DNA of 64,000 bases, taken from assembly GCA_022578605.1 (NCBI GenBank), contig MU394067.1, forward strand, positions 124,001-188,000, given 5' to 3'. The position numbers were made by a program, and so were the translations under genes. A model generated the notes under the pieces. The model was not told the origin of the DNA, made no database searches, and saw only the letters and a program-made list of their open reading frames with translations. The stretch comes from Camillea tinctor. Its lineage: Eukaryota > Ascomycota > Sordariomycetes > Xylariales > Xylariaceae. Positions 22,265 through 35,061 of the stretch are shown piece by piece; the stretch's first letter is position 1, and each line of letters starts with the position of its first letter.

Positions 22265-24669
22265 CGTGAGTGATGTTATAGGTTCGATGTGCCGAACTCG
22301 GAAGATGATCGTGGTTCTGAGTAGGTTTGAGTTAGTAGATACAAGAAAGAAGAAGCACGCGTCTACCCAGGTGGTGTATGGTAACGAGGTAGAGGGAGCG
22401 GAAGGTACAAACATGGGAGGACCCTTGGTGACAAAGTCTGGTCGGGTTGTAGGGGATATGGCTTGCTAGAAACGTGTCGTGCTTAGTTCCTAGGAGCCAG
22501 TTAGATTAATATGTCTACTGCCCTAGTCTACATATGTGATTTGATGGAGTAGGGAAAGAGAGGATTGGATATGATATAGACCCAAATAGGGCAACATTCA
22601 GATAGGAAAGGGATGTTATGATAAATGGGGGTTAAGATAGGGAAGGATGGGATTGCTTACAGGCCTTGCACCAGAATAATAGAAAGATCTAGGGAAGTTG
22701 CAGATGTGATATCCTAGAGCTTCCTCGGCAAGTTTACTATGAAGTATTTCTCGAGGCAATGTTAGTCGGGAGTCCCAGTAAGCTCGGTCCTAGGTAAGGA
22801 TCAAGTAGTAATGGTGTTTTGTATAAGGAAAGAAGTAGGGAGAGGAGGATGGGAAGTGAGAGCAGGTTGCTGAGGATAAATGGCAAAGCCTGTTAAATGG
22901 TAAGAGCTATGCAACTCGTTGAATGTGCCAATCTAGGCTCATATGGGAACATACCAACAAGTTGTTGTAGCTTGAAGTAAGAATGAAGGTAGTGGTGGGG
23001 GTGGGAAGGAAGGAAGGACAGGAAGAACGGGATGCTTTTTCATGTGCGAAGGAGGTGTTCATTACCTAGGTACCGGCTGGGAACAAATCCAATACCAGAG
23101 CATATATAGAATGACCAAGAGACGGCCAAAGTAGTCAGTTGTCAAGCAGTACCTTTGTTGTTTTTATCAAAATGACCAGGACAACAAGATTATTGTGAGA
23201 GCAATAACACATCCACAGCTTGGTCTCGAAATTTGTACCAGGGACTAGAGAGTTGCTGCACACATTTGGTCTGGTGATTAAATGGTTATTACTGGCAGTC
23301 TGAGATACACTATTAGTACAGGACACACATAATTCCATTCCTCTGTTTTCTCTTCTTCTTTTTTTTTTTTTTTTTTTTTTCTTTTTTTTTCCCTATTACA
23401 TCACCAAGCAACAATTTTAATTCCAAGGCCACATTATTATATATGCGCCTTATAGTTAACATACACTTAAGGCTCGACATGAAAAGACGTTGGTTTAACT
23501 TCTGAGGTTGTATACACAAGAACAAACAGAGATAAGACGGAACAGGGAAAACAGTAAAACATACCAAAATAATGATTCTGGTAAGTACCCAATAGACTGA
23601 TTGACCAACAATTCCAAATTAAAAGTCCAGAATTGAATTTCTTATTTTTGGATATTCAGTTGTCTGGGTTGACTAGACCTGATATACGCTTAGTTATGCA
23701 AAACGCAATGTTTATCCCAAGTCAAAGTAGGATGGTGACAAGTCCAGGTGGTATTATGGTCAATAAGCTGTGAATATTTGACCCAGGCCCTTGAGTGAGT
23801 CTTGAATATTCTAAATAATACCTGAATGAATATGTCAGTATACTATGGCCATTGATATCTGGTGCTATGTTAAGCAGAAGCAGAAGTATACGCTTATCAA
23901 GTATTGATAGCAGCAGATGCAGTGGTACGTACAATCCAATTGGCTCATGTATACCAAAGCGGAAAGGGGGTAAAGACACAACGGAAGCTCACACTTACGA
24001 ACAAACAAAAAAACGGGGAAGAATCTAAAAACAATTGGAGAGCATAGGTGGTTGGGAGAGAAGGGTTTTACATGAAGTAGTTGAAGCGAATGACTGAGTG
24101 GGAAAGAGAGACACGGCCGATGGTGAATTGACGTTAAGTGGTGACCTCGTAGCAGACCGGGCGTTCACGTCCTGCAGATGTACATCTCTCTTTAAACCCC
24201 CCAAAGTAAACATGCAAGGCACAACAAGACCCATTTAATTGGTACCTGCAAAGTTACAGGGTGTTAATTGAATTAATTGTGGATGATTTGAAACCTATGC
24301 AACTAAGCATCGTGAGTAGCTTGCTAACATCAATTCACAGGCTATACAATACTTTTGAGGGTTTTCCCCCTGACCCAATCGCCTTAGTTCATAAATCCCA
24401 CCCCCTTTTTCTTTTTTAGCCACAGCTTAAGCCCCCCCCTCCCCCACATCCATCTCATCAGATGAAAGACTGCATTCACAGCTGTGGCGAGCTGCAAACA
24501 GCTGGCACTCCAACATATATACAAGTTACCTCCCTGGGTATACACTTACAGAGCTAGGGACCAGCTAAAGAATATATATATGAGTATTAAGCAATTATAT
24601 ATCTATGTCTATATTTCTATTCATACGGAGCTATATAGCTCTTCATATATAACTCTTCATTTTTCTCAT
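22265..24669. other. Intergenic: promoter of the duplicated-exon gene, 3' flank of the PQ-loop gene
   Basis: About 2.4 kb without a supportable gene. A long T-tract (interrupted) lies at 23352-23391. CT-rich and AT-rich stretches occur; nothing else stands out. Confidence 0.55.
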
Positions 24670-25740
24670 TTAGAAAGCTTTCTCCTCCAGCGGGATCCTC
24701 CGACCCACAGGTGTCTGCCGGCCACTAGTTGAAGGCCGAGAGATATGCGGCTTAATGCCTGCGTACGGCCAATCCTGCTGGGACCTACCCATCGAGGAGC
24801 CATGGTCGCCGTACATCAAATACTGGACACCGAGCAGGGCGTCGCAGGTAGCCTGGAAGATACCGCACAGTTTGAAGGCCCAGGGGATCTCGGTCGTGGC
24901 CGTGAAGAACCAGAACATCTTCATCGCATCGGCCACCAGCCAGCTCGCCAGTATCGACACGCGGAACCCCCTGCACGAGCGCGTGCGTGCGTTCGTGAAT
25001 AGCTGCGGCAGTGGGAGCGTCGCCTCCACCCCCAGCCCCACGTACCCGATCAGCACCGAGTATCCCGAGTATACTGCTTCGAACGGAGCAAGGAGGAGCT
25101 CGAGCGCGGCAAGGGAGACTACTAGGTACATGAGGAATTGCCAGTATCTATATTATTTTATATAACGCACGGTCAGTCTGGGTAGAACAAAGGGGAGGAT
25201 GAAAGGGGGGAGGTAGGAGTGGTGTAAACTCACGGCTTCGGGGAACGCCACCGCCAGAAGTTGTACGGCCTTTGCACGCCCGACATGCTATCGTGCGTGC
25301 CGGAAAAGGGCACGGCGGCTTCGCCGCCTCTCGAGGAGGGCGACGGCCGGTGGTCGAGCGCGACTTTCAGCAGAACGACCTGAATTATAATATTGCAGAC
25401 GGACTGGACGAGCAGAGCCGTGTCGTATTTCGCCCCCGGGTAGTAGAATATCCTGGTAATTTTTTATTTCTCCTGATCAGCTCCCTGCTAGCTACTAGAT
25501 GATTGCACGCCCGTCCACAACCGCCCCGAGCCCCAGCGGGCGGGAAAGAAGAGGAGCAGCGTTCGTGTTGTCTAACCTGAAGATCGATGCAACAAGCATG
25601 ATTAGAGGAATATCGAGAGAGAAGCCGGCGCTCGATTTCGCCCGGTGCATGGAAACTGCTTGGTCCGTGTAGGTCAGAAACGGCGACAGCACGAGAAGCA
25701 CCGGCGCGGCATAGCCGGTGAGAGTTACGAGGAAGCCCAT
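24670..25740 (-). CDS. PQ-loop repeat membrane protein (SLC66A2/Any1-like)
   Basis: Multi-pass membrane protein of the PQ-loop superfamily. Exons 25740..25577, 25452..25234 and 25147..24670 give 286 aa; introns are 124 and 86 nt. Hydrophobic segments: residues about 4-25, 40-60, 68-88, a pair after the charged loop at about 128-170, and two more near 185-230. The first PQ-type loop reads AKSSAGFSLDIPL, the second PLPQLFTNARTRSCRGF, which holds the actual Pro-Gln. A soluble, basic C-terminal tail follows. This arrangement fits the PQLC1/SLC66A2 group; the yeast member Any1 acts at Golgi/endosomes with phospholipid flippases. Family assignment is good and the orthology to Any1 is tentative. Confidence 0.83.
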
Positions 25741-27403
25741 CTTTGCTTTCGTCCAGTAAAGGCGTGGGTTCGGGTGGGATGATGGGCCAAGCAAGGCCAA
25801 TGGGAAAGATTGAAGTCGAGGTTCAGTATATGGTAGAAGAGGAAGAGAGAAGAAAAAAAACACGAATTGATTAAAAGAAACGAAGAAAAAACAGGTATTG
25901 AATTGAAATCCAATGCCACTACCTCTCACCGCACAAGACCCTTTTTTTCACTATATCACTAGGTGAAAAACGGTAAAGCTAGGTTAATTCGTGACTTGAA
26001 CACCATAGAAAGGGGAGAAAGGAGAAAAAAAAAGGACTATAGAAACATGTTTTTTTTTTTCTTCTTCACTCAACCAACACCCCTCTACGTTGCAGTTGGG
26101 ACGAATATTTACTTGATACAGGGATGAAGCCACATTAACTTTTAATTAGCAAGAAAAAAGATCGCGACTAGTGGGACCTCCAGCTTATGTAGGTACGTAT
26201 CATAAGTACCCCCAAGCCAACTCTCCCTTCGTCGGGGCACGGAGAATGCGAGAATTGCGAAGGGCAAAATGGATTTGCGGGCAATATATACATGGAAGTA
26301 CCTGCACAGGTACAGTGCCTATATGGAGCATGTATTATGGATAATATCATAATAGATGGGGGTATATATCGTTATCGCCGAATCTCAGTGGGGGTGGTCG
26401 ATTCGTGCAGGGATGTCGAGGAAAACAAGCTCCGGTTGCTGGTATAGGTTAAACCTATTCAACGGTAGTCTGATAAATTCTGGCTTTGGAGAGATCAGGT
26501 TCAGGTTTTCCATGCCGCATCTCTGGACCGCCTATCATGTACTAGGTTACCGGGTTTAAGCGTGATCCAGTGTCTATACCCAGGGTTGGTTCAGTGTTGT
26601 TTAACCAATCCATAATTTGAGTGACCATCAATGATAATTCACGTCAATTGTCTCAGTTGGACTATTTTAAGCCCATTAAACACCATGACATATCGTGTCA
26701 TGAAGCTGAAGCTATATAAAAGTACTATACGAGCTTAACCTTGCTCGCGCCCTTGAAAAAAAATATCACACAGACCAATATTGACATTGATAATAACACA
26801 TGGATGGATTATGCACTAGGCTGGATAGTTCGAACCTGGATCTCGGTTACCTCAATCAATTATTAGTATGCATGACATAACTGGGGATATATATAGATAT
26901 GTAGGTTTTATATATCGCTCTGGCTATAATTCGTCTCCATCGTCTCCGTATCGTCTCGTGGGTACTGCTATGTAAGTCATAAAAAAAACGAAAGACTGAA
27001 AAATGAAAAATGTGTGTACAGAGTATCGCACCATACACTACTATCTACCCATCCAGTCCATCATCCATCCCATTCCCGCAGCCCATCTCTGCAGATATGT
27101 AGCTCAACGCCGTCAGAATGCACTGATATAAACGACCGCCCGATTTATAAACAGCGCCATCTCCAGGACAGCACACCGGTAAGTTTGGTATACAAAATAG
27201 ATGTAATGTTAAAAAGAGGGTGGTGAAAAGAAGCGAAATGAAGATGAAAGGAATCAGCCTCAACTCCTATTTCCGTAAATCTTTTTTTTTTCGATTCAGG
27301 TCTTTGCTTAAATGTCATGATTTCATAGTCATGTCGTTTAGTTTCTAGCCGTGACTTTTATTTTCCCCTAGGGTATCCATATATATCCGTTGGCCGGCGG
27401 CGA
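25741..27403. other. Intergenic: promoter of the PQ-loop gene, 3' flank of the hydrolase-like gene
   Basis: AT-rich with T- and A-runs. A small inverted repeat (ATGACATATCGTGTCAT) lies near 26687-26703. No gene supported. Confidence 0.55.
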
Positions 27404-29302
27404 TCATTGCGCAGGCGGGAAACTTGGTTGTGTGGGGGATGCCGGTTTGCCGGTGAGCATTTCATCACTTGCCACGGCAGTCTCGTCACTCAACGCACGG
27501 CGGGGCTGCCGTCGAACTTCTGTCTCCGGGAGGGCTGGGGTCGGTTCCGCAGGCGTCTTTACCGGCGGCTCTCCGGTAGCTGCGACTTCAACGACTGCCT
27601 GTTGTGCAGGAGCGGCCGCGGGCTTGGGGGCTGGGCGCAATCGCGCATCTGTTTTCAAGATCGACGCGGCAAGCCTCCTCACCCCCGTCGTGATGATCTC
27701 GGGACGATCCAATGGGATAAATCCCGGCTTCCCGGAGGCTCGCTGGGTAGAGACCACTTCATACCTTGCATTGGCCCAGCTGGGGCAGGGATAGAAATGA
27801 CTCACCCCCTCCACATTCGGAGCCCCCTTTTCAGCGTCATGTGCCTTCGGTTCGTCGCCAAGAAACACCGTGACCGCAACCCTTGGCCGCGACGAAGTAG
27901 TTTTCTTTGGGATCGTCTCAGGATGACTGGCGCAATACGCCCAGAACCTCATAGCCGCCTCGGGACCAGGCAACCACGCTAGTTGGGTGAAGTTGATCAT
28001 CTCGGTTGGCGTAAAATCCCGTTGGGCTCCAAGTAGACGTAAGCTCTTCAGTACGAAGACCAGTAGGCCCGTTGGCGAGTCGCAGAGGGCGTAAGCCATA
28101 GTATTCGGTTCGCGCAGTTCAAATTGGTTCAAACCATGCCTAGGATCTGTTTTGGTTTTCTTCGAGCGACGAGCATAGCCACTGCTTCGCTCAAGAGCGG
28201 GGAAATCATCGCGGCTGTATCCGAGGACTGGAGCCTTCAAAAGGCTGGCGACGCGCCACTTCGCCCAATGGACAGGGGCTTCCTTCAGCTTCGGCTTTGC
28301 TAACGGCGGTGAAATAAAATGTGTTCCTAGACAGGAACCCTGATACTGTGTTGATAAGTAATTGGCGAGTTTGTAGTCGATTTCTGCCGGGGAAGCAGCA
28401 CCCGAACTGGCATTTGTCACTAGGTAGTAAGAATACGAGAGTCGCTTCATCAAAGAGTCAAGGATCTCTGCGCTGGTGGAGATCACGGGGGTGTTGTTTG
28501 GAAACGCATCGCTAAATCCTACTCCTTGCAAAGATGGGACGACCAGATGGAAAGGTTGGTTATTCGCGACATCTTCTGGGTCCGTGAGCGGCTTGACCAG
28601 GTGCCCGAATGAGAGGTTAGAGAAAGGGAATGGGGGTATCAGAAGGAGAGGGATCGCATTTGCATGAGGCGATCGTACATGGACAAAATGAGTCCTGATA
28701 GGCGTCTTTGAAGACGAAATTGTGAAGGATGTGCGGAATTGAGGCAACTCATCGTTCAGCAAATCCTCTTGTGCTCTCCACGAATATTGTTCAAGCCTAC
28801 CAGATGTTAGCGTAACTGTGGTTCTCGGGTTTCGCTATTAAATTGACTGTCGTCATATATTCAATGCAAGAGGAGAAAAATAGGGGCAGCGGTTGTTTCA
28901 AACACTTAAAAGAAATAATAGGTTTCCAAGACTTACCAAAAGTCAATGACTGGCTCTATCTGGGACTTTGGCTCCCACCAGTCTTGGGACTTGGGCTCAG
29001 AGACTTCATGAGGCAACCTAGTGATTTCAAGTTTCTGGCTGGTGAGATCCAGGTATTTTGAAGACACCTGTGTAAGGGAGATACTTGTATTAGCCAAAAT
29101 CCACGATAACGAATGATACATGCGCCTAACTACGTCTCAGAATAAGTAGATAGGCTATGTATGAAGCATGGCTCGACCAGAAAGATCTGCGCTCGGAGGG
29201 TGAGAATCGGGCAAAGCTCACATGTAACTTGTATGGCTTGATCTCTTCTGCTGTGGCGGCAGCAGCGCCGGTAGCAATGGTCGCTCCAACTTCAGCAGTC
29301 AT
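27404..29302 (-). CDS. Epoxide-hydrolase-like alpha/beta-fold protein without the nucleophilic Asp
   Basis: Exons 29302..29222, 29067..28937 and 28796..27404 give 534 aa; introns are 154 and 140 nt. Residues about 20-75 are the N-terminal domain typical of microsomal-type epoxide hydrolases: KPYKLHV, then LDLTSQKLEITRLPHE, DWWEPK and DFWLEQYSWRAQE. The core keeps VPSLQGVGFSDAFP, but the nucleophile elbow, normally GGDWG, reads NASSG (Asp position is Ser at about residue 201, codon 28408..28406). An FLGD strand and VSHFYP sit where the acid and His would be. The C-terminus adds about 90 disordered, Pro/Ala-rich residues beyond the usual end. It may be a pseudoenzyme or have a Ser nucleophile. 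Fold assignment is sound, activity doubtful. Confidence 0.78.
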
Positions 29303-31806
29303 TTTTTTTTCACTGTTACCATCCAATCCAAAGCACAGTGGGGGGACGGTGGTTTTATCCAATAGGCAAGGTATACATATAAGTATACTATGTATATACA
29401 CAACGAGGGAGCAAAATATCGACGGGGTGGTAGAGTGACGAAGCAAATTTATGGCAACGAAAAAAATGTGAGAGACAAAAAAGATAGACTGATATTTATA
29501 TATAGTCCTATATAGACCTATATATATACATGTGTAAATAGGTACCCTAGTATAAGATAGACAAATGGATTAGAAGAATATTCCCCAGCCCACAACCACG
29601 TTCCGTCTGTATTATTAAGTATAAAGTATATACCTCTGACTGACCGTTAATTATAAGGCCTGTTTTAAGGGACCTGGGTGGCTTGACTCATTGTGGCTAA
29701 ACTGTCGACTTGTCTCACCTAGAAAGAGGTTAGTCTGCATAAAAAACAGGGTCCGACAGGGCAGAATCAAGGTTCAAGCTGGCTACGATGTTGGTTGGGA
29801 CCCTGGATTGGGCCAGAACTTGGGTTGAAAAAATAAGGGTCCTGGGGAGGGATCTAGGAGGACAAGTGGCGGTGCGTACGCAACGATCCTCGTGGCATAC
29901 GGAAATGACCGCTGCGAGTGGCTAGGAGTTATTCTTCCATCCCAACTAGGTTCTCCTATGCAGACACAGCTGATGTCAAGGTGCATTTGCGCTTCACGGA
30001 GAGGTCAAGGTCGAATACACTATTGGGTATAAGTCGTAGCTCATCTTGCGATCTATTACAACAAAACTTCCCCCCCTTTTTTAAAACCCCCTTTCAACAC
30101 ACGCTAGCCATCTAGCTCGCCTTGCCCGTCTTGCCCGTCCTGCTTATCCTGCCTATCCTGCCTGTCCCAGCCCTTCCAAGCAACCCCCCTGTAGTCCACG
30201 AACACTTATGCGACCCTATCGAAAAGCCGGTGTGATGACAAGAATGCAAATGCTGTCACAGCTAATCAAGTACTAATCAAGCTTTCAAGCTTTCTAGAAA
30301 CCCAATAATCATGGCAGTGGGACACTGCGGCGTTGGCAGTCAGTTGAGCAGCATTATCCTGGCTTTCCGCGCCGCTTATACCCGACTTATACATTGCTGA
30401 AGGAGGAAGAGCATACACGAACGCCAAGTTGGTCACCCAACCCAACCTATCTTTGGAGGGGGGGAAAGCCACAAAGTTCTCAAAGACGGGGTAGATGGAC
30501 CAGCTAAGCAAGAGGGGCCGTGAAACCTTGGAAATGCCATGATAATTCTTGACTTTGTGCTTTTTGCGCCTAAGGCATAGCTTGAGGCAACCGTATGATA
30601 AGTACGGCTGCCTTGGAACTTGCGCACTTTTCTTTTCTTTTTTTTCTTTTTCCCTTAACCCAACCCAACATGAAAACGTAGCATGCGGTTAGAGAGGAAG
30701 GAATAAAAAATTCCTCGTGGTTGTGCTAATATATCTACTTCATTACCAATCACTAAATTTACTTTGAGTGAAAAATAACTCTCATAACTGTGAGGCTTGC
30801 GACAAATTAGAGAGAACCCTCCGATCCTGATGTCTCGAGACTTGAAATAGGAAAATTTATCATCCATACCGAACGGTCTCGGCGCAGGGGGTACGAGAAG
30901 GAGGGAACGGGATTGGGGGGTGGTGATTGGTTTCGTCTGCGAACCTGTTCGTGAGAGGTGTCTGAATGCCCTCATCGGCGACTCGGGCATGACTACCACA
31001 TCCGCTCTCGTTGGTTAGATCTGGTCCTTAGAGCATGCAAGCAGGGTCTTTTAAGCTCGTCGGCCAGGATATACTTGATTCCAAACCGGTTCTCTCCGCC
31101 CCGCTATTTGCGGCTGCAGCTATACAGTAAGTACCTAAGCAACGGAGGTCCGGCGCATAGTCTCCCAATGCGGCGGTTTAGGATCTTTTCGTCGCGCGCC
31201 TGAGGATTTCGCGGCTAAGGAATCAAGTACTCAAGCGAGACACCTTGAGAAACACCTGTATCGTTCCCGTGAGACCCCTCACAGTAGCATCTCGTAATCG
31301 GCATGGGCAACCCGTGTGACCAAGTTCAATGGCTCTCTAGTTCACCGCTGGGGAGGTTTTCCCCCGAGGGCCGTCGTTTATTTTTAATCAGCATGCCATT
31401 CAAGGGCGACCTGTCACCATCCGCATCATACGAGAGAGAAGAACATCCGTATCTATTGTAGCACACGACAAGCGCGAGGCCCGCCAAGGTGAAGCGAGGT
31501 TTCTTGCAGGCCAAGCCCAGAATCAAGTATCCCAAACCCGGGTATACGGAGGAGACCAACCTCCAACAGCGCCAAAAAGTAGAAATAAAAATAAACCAAA
31601 TAAGAGATGAGATCTATATAGTATACAAGTATAATCAGTCTATATGTACCAGAATTGCGATGTCCTAGCCGCTCTGGCTTTCTTGGGGGCCAGGATAAGA
31701 TGGACTAGCCCAGAATCTGCCGAAAGCCCGAGAACAACACCCTTTCCGAAGCGCACAGGGTATCTTTGAGACATAGAAAGCAGACGACTCCCATGTCGTA
31801 CTCAAC
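29303..31806. other. Intergenic: promoter of the hydrolase-like gene to the 3' end of the mitochondrial-type gene
   Basis: About 2.5 kb, no gene supported. A 9-bp-period minisatellite of CCTGCCTAT-type units lies at 30121-30165. Confidence 0.55.
30121..30165. repeat. 9-bp degenerate minisatellite
   Basis: Five tandem units drifting from CTTGCCCGT to CCTGCCTGT. Confidence 0.75.
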
Positions 31807-32274
31807 TCAAGCTTGAGGCTCGTCTCCATCCTCACCCTTGCCCGTCCACCATCTCCAGAGGACCTTTGTCCAGAAGATGGTCTCCATGGTACCGAAGATG
31901 CCCAGGGCCGTGTATACGACAGCTTTGACCCCGCGGGTCATGCCCAAACTCTTAAAGCTGATGGTATCCTGCGCGGGGGCACCTCCCGCAGGCGAGTTAA
32001 TATCATGATGGGTGCTGCTGCTCGGCTGCTGCTTGGTAGAGGGACGGTGGTTAGCTGGTGTGGTGGTGCTTGCCAACCACCTGCTGGTTACGACGGTGGG
32101 AATGCTGCTACCACTACCTATCGTGTATACACGAGGTGTGGTAAATGGGGCACGCGACTTTGGGGACAGCGAGGAGAAAATGATATTTGCTGGTCTTGGC
32201 GCAAACGGGCTGCCAGAGGGTCGAGCTGCAGCTAGCCGTGTTGGGGCCGATGTCGTGAGACGTGCGTGCGACAT
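31807..32274 (-). CDS. Small predicted mitochondrial single-span membrane protein
   Basis: Intronless, 155 aa, not recognised by family. The ATG at 32274 sits in a good context (CAACAATGTC). The N-terminal 60 residues are rich in Arg, Ser, Ala and Pro with almost no acidic residues, as in a mitochondrial presequence. A disordered Ser/Thr/His stretch follows, then TISFKSLGMTRGVKAV and a hydrophobic segment of about 20 residues (VVYTALGIFGTMETIFW), ending in WRWW and an acidic tail. The layout suggests an inner-membrane assembly factor or subunit, but that is inference. Alternative: fungus-specific protein of unknown location. Confidence 0.6.
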   Translation of the reverse strand: MSHARLTTSAPTRLAAARPSGSPFAPRPANIIFSSLSPKSRAPFTTPRVYTIGSGSSIPTVVTSRWLASTTTPANHRPSTKQQPSSSTHHDINSPAGGAPAQDTISFKSLGMTRGVKAVVYTALGIFGTMETIFWTKVLWRWWTGKGEDGDEPQA

Positions 32275-32910
32275 TGTTGAAGGGCGAAACACTTTACTTG
32301 TGGTATTATAAAAAACTTTCCATCAATTATCTACCAACCTACGATAGACACATATAGTTCAATTTTGATCGCATAGCAAAGGCGAGCTTGGGATTTTCAT
32401 GGAATTTATATTATTTTCCTAATATGAATGCGTGACTGTGCTTTTATCCTCATGACAATTGATCCAATAGACGTCGGTTCAATACGCCGTATAGATCAGA
32501 GATGGATCGGGAAAAAGAGGAGACCCTCATCTGTGACAAAGATCCTCATTCTGGGGAATTATGATACAGTGTGTTCCCTGCAGCAAATCCAGACTTATAA
32601 GCAGAGCTCAGGGCACTATAGGGCACTTATACACAGTATATCAATATTAAGCAACACGCATCGATCTACAGTTTATCTATATTTATATCTATATCTTGTA
32701 TCCCTCAGGTAGGAAATACAGAATACATTGATATTCAATTATACATCCACAGCAAACTGCAAATATACTTCGATATATGACTACATGCAGTAGTATGTAT
32801 GATCTTAAAAATATAAACACCACATTTATAAAAATCTAAGAACAAGAGGGGAAAAGGAACAAAAAAGATAACTGTAATAAACACCAAAAACTGCAAAAAG
32901 AAAAGGATGT
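32275..32910. other. Intergenic
   Basis: AT-rich; contains the promoter of the mitochondrial-type gene and the Pol III 3' flank of tRNA-Gly. No gene seen. Confidence 0.6.
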
Positions 32911-32980
32911 GCACTGCCCGCGAATCGAACGCGGCGCCTGAGCATGGGAAGCTCAGATGTTACCACTACACCAACAGTGC
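32911..32980 (-). tRNA. tRNA-Gly (anticodon CCC), intronless
   Basis: Read on the minus strand, the acceptor stem GCACTGT pairs with GCAGTGC, with one G-U pair. The D arm contains GTGTAGTGG. The anticodon stem TGAGC/GCTCA encloses TTCCCAT, with CCC at 32948..32946. The T arm CCGCG-TTCGATT-CGCGG is perfect. The length of 70 nt suits a small-D-loop tRNA-Gly. A T-rich stretch follows downstream. Confidence 0.94.
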
Positions 32981-33700
32981 GATTGATGACAATTTAGGCC
33001 GTAAGTGATAATATATTGTTCAAATGCAGTTGCGGGATATTGCGGTCATTTTGTGAGAGGTCTCAAAAATCAGCAGGTGGAATGGGGGACACTAATAGAA
33101 ACAGATAGTTACTAATAGAGAGGGGGAAGAGAGAGGGGCATATTCCTCTATTTTTTTTTTTGCGACTTTCAAAATTGGGCCCTGACTGATGGGCCAAAAA
33201 AAAGGCACCTTAGGTAAGGCACGAGCAGTGGACCGCACTGGCAAACGGACCTAAGCCTTTCCAGACGATGACCTAACTCCAGCCCACCTGCTTGCCCTGC
33301 ACATAGGTAAGCACTGGTAGTTACACCTGACAAGGACAGAATTACCCCACTACCACCTACTGTCTACTCTACCAGCCAACCTCAACCTTTCCCCAGCCTT
33401 AACAAGTTCCCATCTCCAATCACCAACCGTTCAAGCTTCCCCAGCCGAAACCCAACAACCAATCCTTACCTCCAAACTCACATCTTACTTGTACTTCAAT
33501 ACCGCAGAGCAAAAAGAAAACTACGCAACCCGGGCATGTAAAGGAGCTTTTCAAAGATAAATAACAACCAATTCTTCAAACATATCACAAGAAGAAAAAA
33601 AAAAGGTTTAAGTAGGAGGTCCAGCTCCCCTCCCTCCTTTCTCTCCCCACCTTTCATCCGGACCCAGCTACCCGACGACGAAAAGACAACAGCCACAGCC
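32981..33700. other. GET4 promoter region
   Basis: CT- and CA-rich upstream DNA between the tRNA and GET4. No gene seen. Confidence 0.6.
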
Positions 33701-34896
33701 ATGAGTGCCAAAGGCGACAAGATCGAGAAGATCATCGCGCGTCTGCAGCAGCGCATCAGCGAGGGGCAGTACTACGAGGCGCAGCAGCAGACGCGCGTCG
33801 TCGCCGCCCGGTACACCAAGGCGGCCAACTGGCCCGCCGCCATCGACATCATCTACAGCGTGGCCCAGTCGCTGCTCAAGGCCGGCCAGGGCGGCAGCGG
33901 AGGTGACCTCTGCGTCCTGCTCGTCGACGTCTACAAGCAGGCCGAGCTGAAGCCCGACGCGGCTAGCAAGGGCCGTCTGCTGACTTGCCTGCGCCTGTTC
34001 GATAGTGAGGAGCCCACACGCAAGAAGTATATCGGCGAGATGATGGCGTACGTATATATGCCTATATATATTGTTTTGTTTTTTCGTTTCTTTTTTTTTC
34101 ATCTTGCTGGAGATTACTATATAATCCTCCCCGCCTTATTCTTTATGAATGATACATAAGTTCTGTTATGTAATGTACGTATGTATGCATAGGTGTGTGT
34201 GCTAATCAATGTATCCTACTCGCTCCCCTCTCCAGGTGGTCCTCCAAGTATGGCGAATATCCCGCGGGCGATCCCGAGCTCCACCACGTCGCAGGCTCCC
34301 TATATGCCGAAGAGCACGAAGCTTACGAAGCTGAGAAACACCTAGTCCTGGGCACTAAGGATTCCGCTGAGGTTCTAGCGCGCATGGAATATGAATGGTT
34401 CAAAGAGGACGAGGCCCACACCGCAGCGATATACGCCAGCCGCGCCGTGCTACCCTACCTCCTCACCGCTAACGTCCGAGCGGCCAACACGTCCTACCGG
34501 CTCTTCACCAGCGCCCTGAACGAAGACAGTCAAGCGCAGCTGGGTACCCAAGATGTAAGCAGCAACACTGCCGACATACGCATCTACCCGAGCCTGCCGC
34601 TCCTCAACTTCCTCGGTCTCCTCCTCCTCGCCGTCCAGCGGAACAGCGCAGAGCTGTATCGGCAGTTAACAACCAAGTACGCCACCCACCTGAAGGAGCT
34701 CGACATGTGGAGTGAGGCTCTCGAGATGATCGCCGAGATGTACTTCGGCATCCCGAAACCGCGGCAGAGCAATCCGCTGATGGACATGATGAGTGGCATC
34801 TTCGGCGGTGGCGGTGCTTTCCCTCCAAGCGACAACGCGAGGAAACCAGCCGTCAAGGGTCCGACGACGATGCCTGCGGCTGAAGGTCTAGATTAG
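33701..34896 (+). CDS. GET4: GET4, tail-anchored protein insertion factor
   Basis: Cytosolic helical-repeat scaffold that, with Get5, passes tail-anchored proteins from Sgt2 to the Get3 ATPase for ER insertion. Exons 33701..34047 and 34236..34896 give 335 aa, near the yeast size (312). The 188-nt intron has a GTACGT donor and CTCCAG acceptor. Diagnostic stretches are GQYYEAQQQTRVVAARY, the ELHHVAGSLYAEEHEAYEAE helix pair and YLLTANVRAAN. The C-terminal part holds NFLGLLLLAVQRNSAELY and a Gly/Pro-rich tail. Exon 1 is GC-rich and opens false frames. Recognition is confident. Confidence 0.94.
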
Positions 34897-35061
34897 GTAA
34901 TGAGGAGGAGGAATTTGGGTTAGGTAGGTTAGGCAGCTTTATAGAAAAGGGGGATTAGACCTGGCAGTTCTCGTTTGAGGCAGCAGACCTTAGAGATAGA
35001 ACTACCATTACCATCCATCCATGTTTCGTCGCGTATAGGGTATAGGCTGTTTTTCTTGTCT

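Noticed and set aside
26811..26860. Possible tRNA T-loop (AGTTCGAACCT)
   Set aside because: No matching acceptor or anticodon stems on either strand.
33668..34102. Minus frame of 144 codons over GET4 exon 1
   Set aside because: Antisense shadow of GC-rich GET4 coding sequence.
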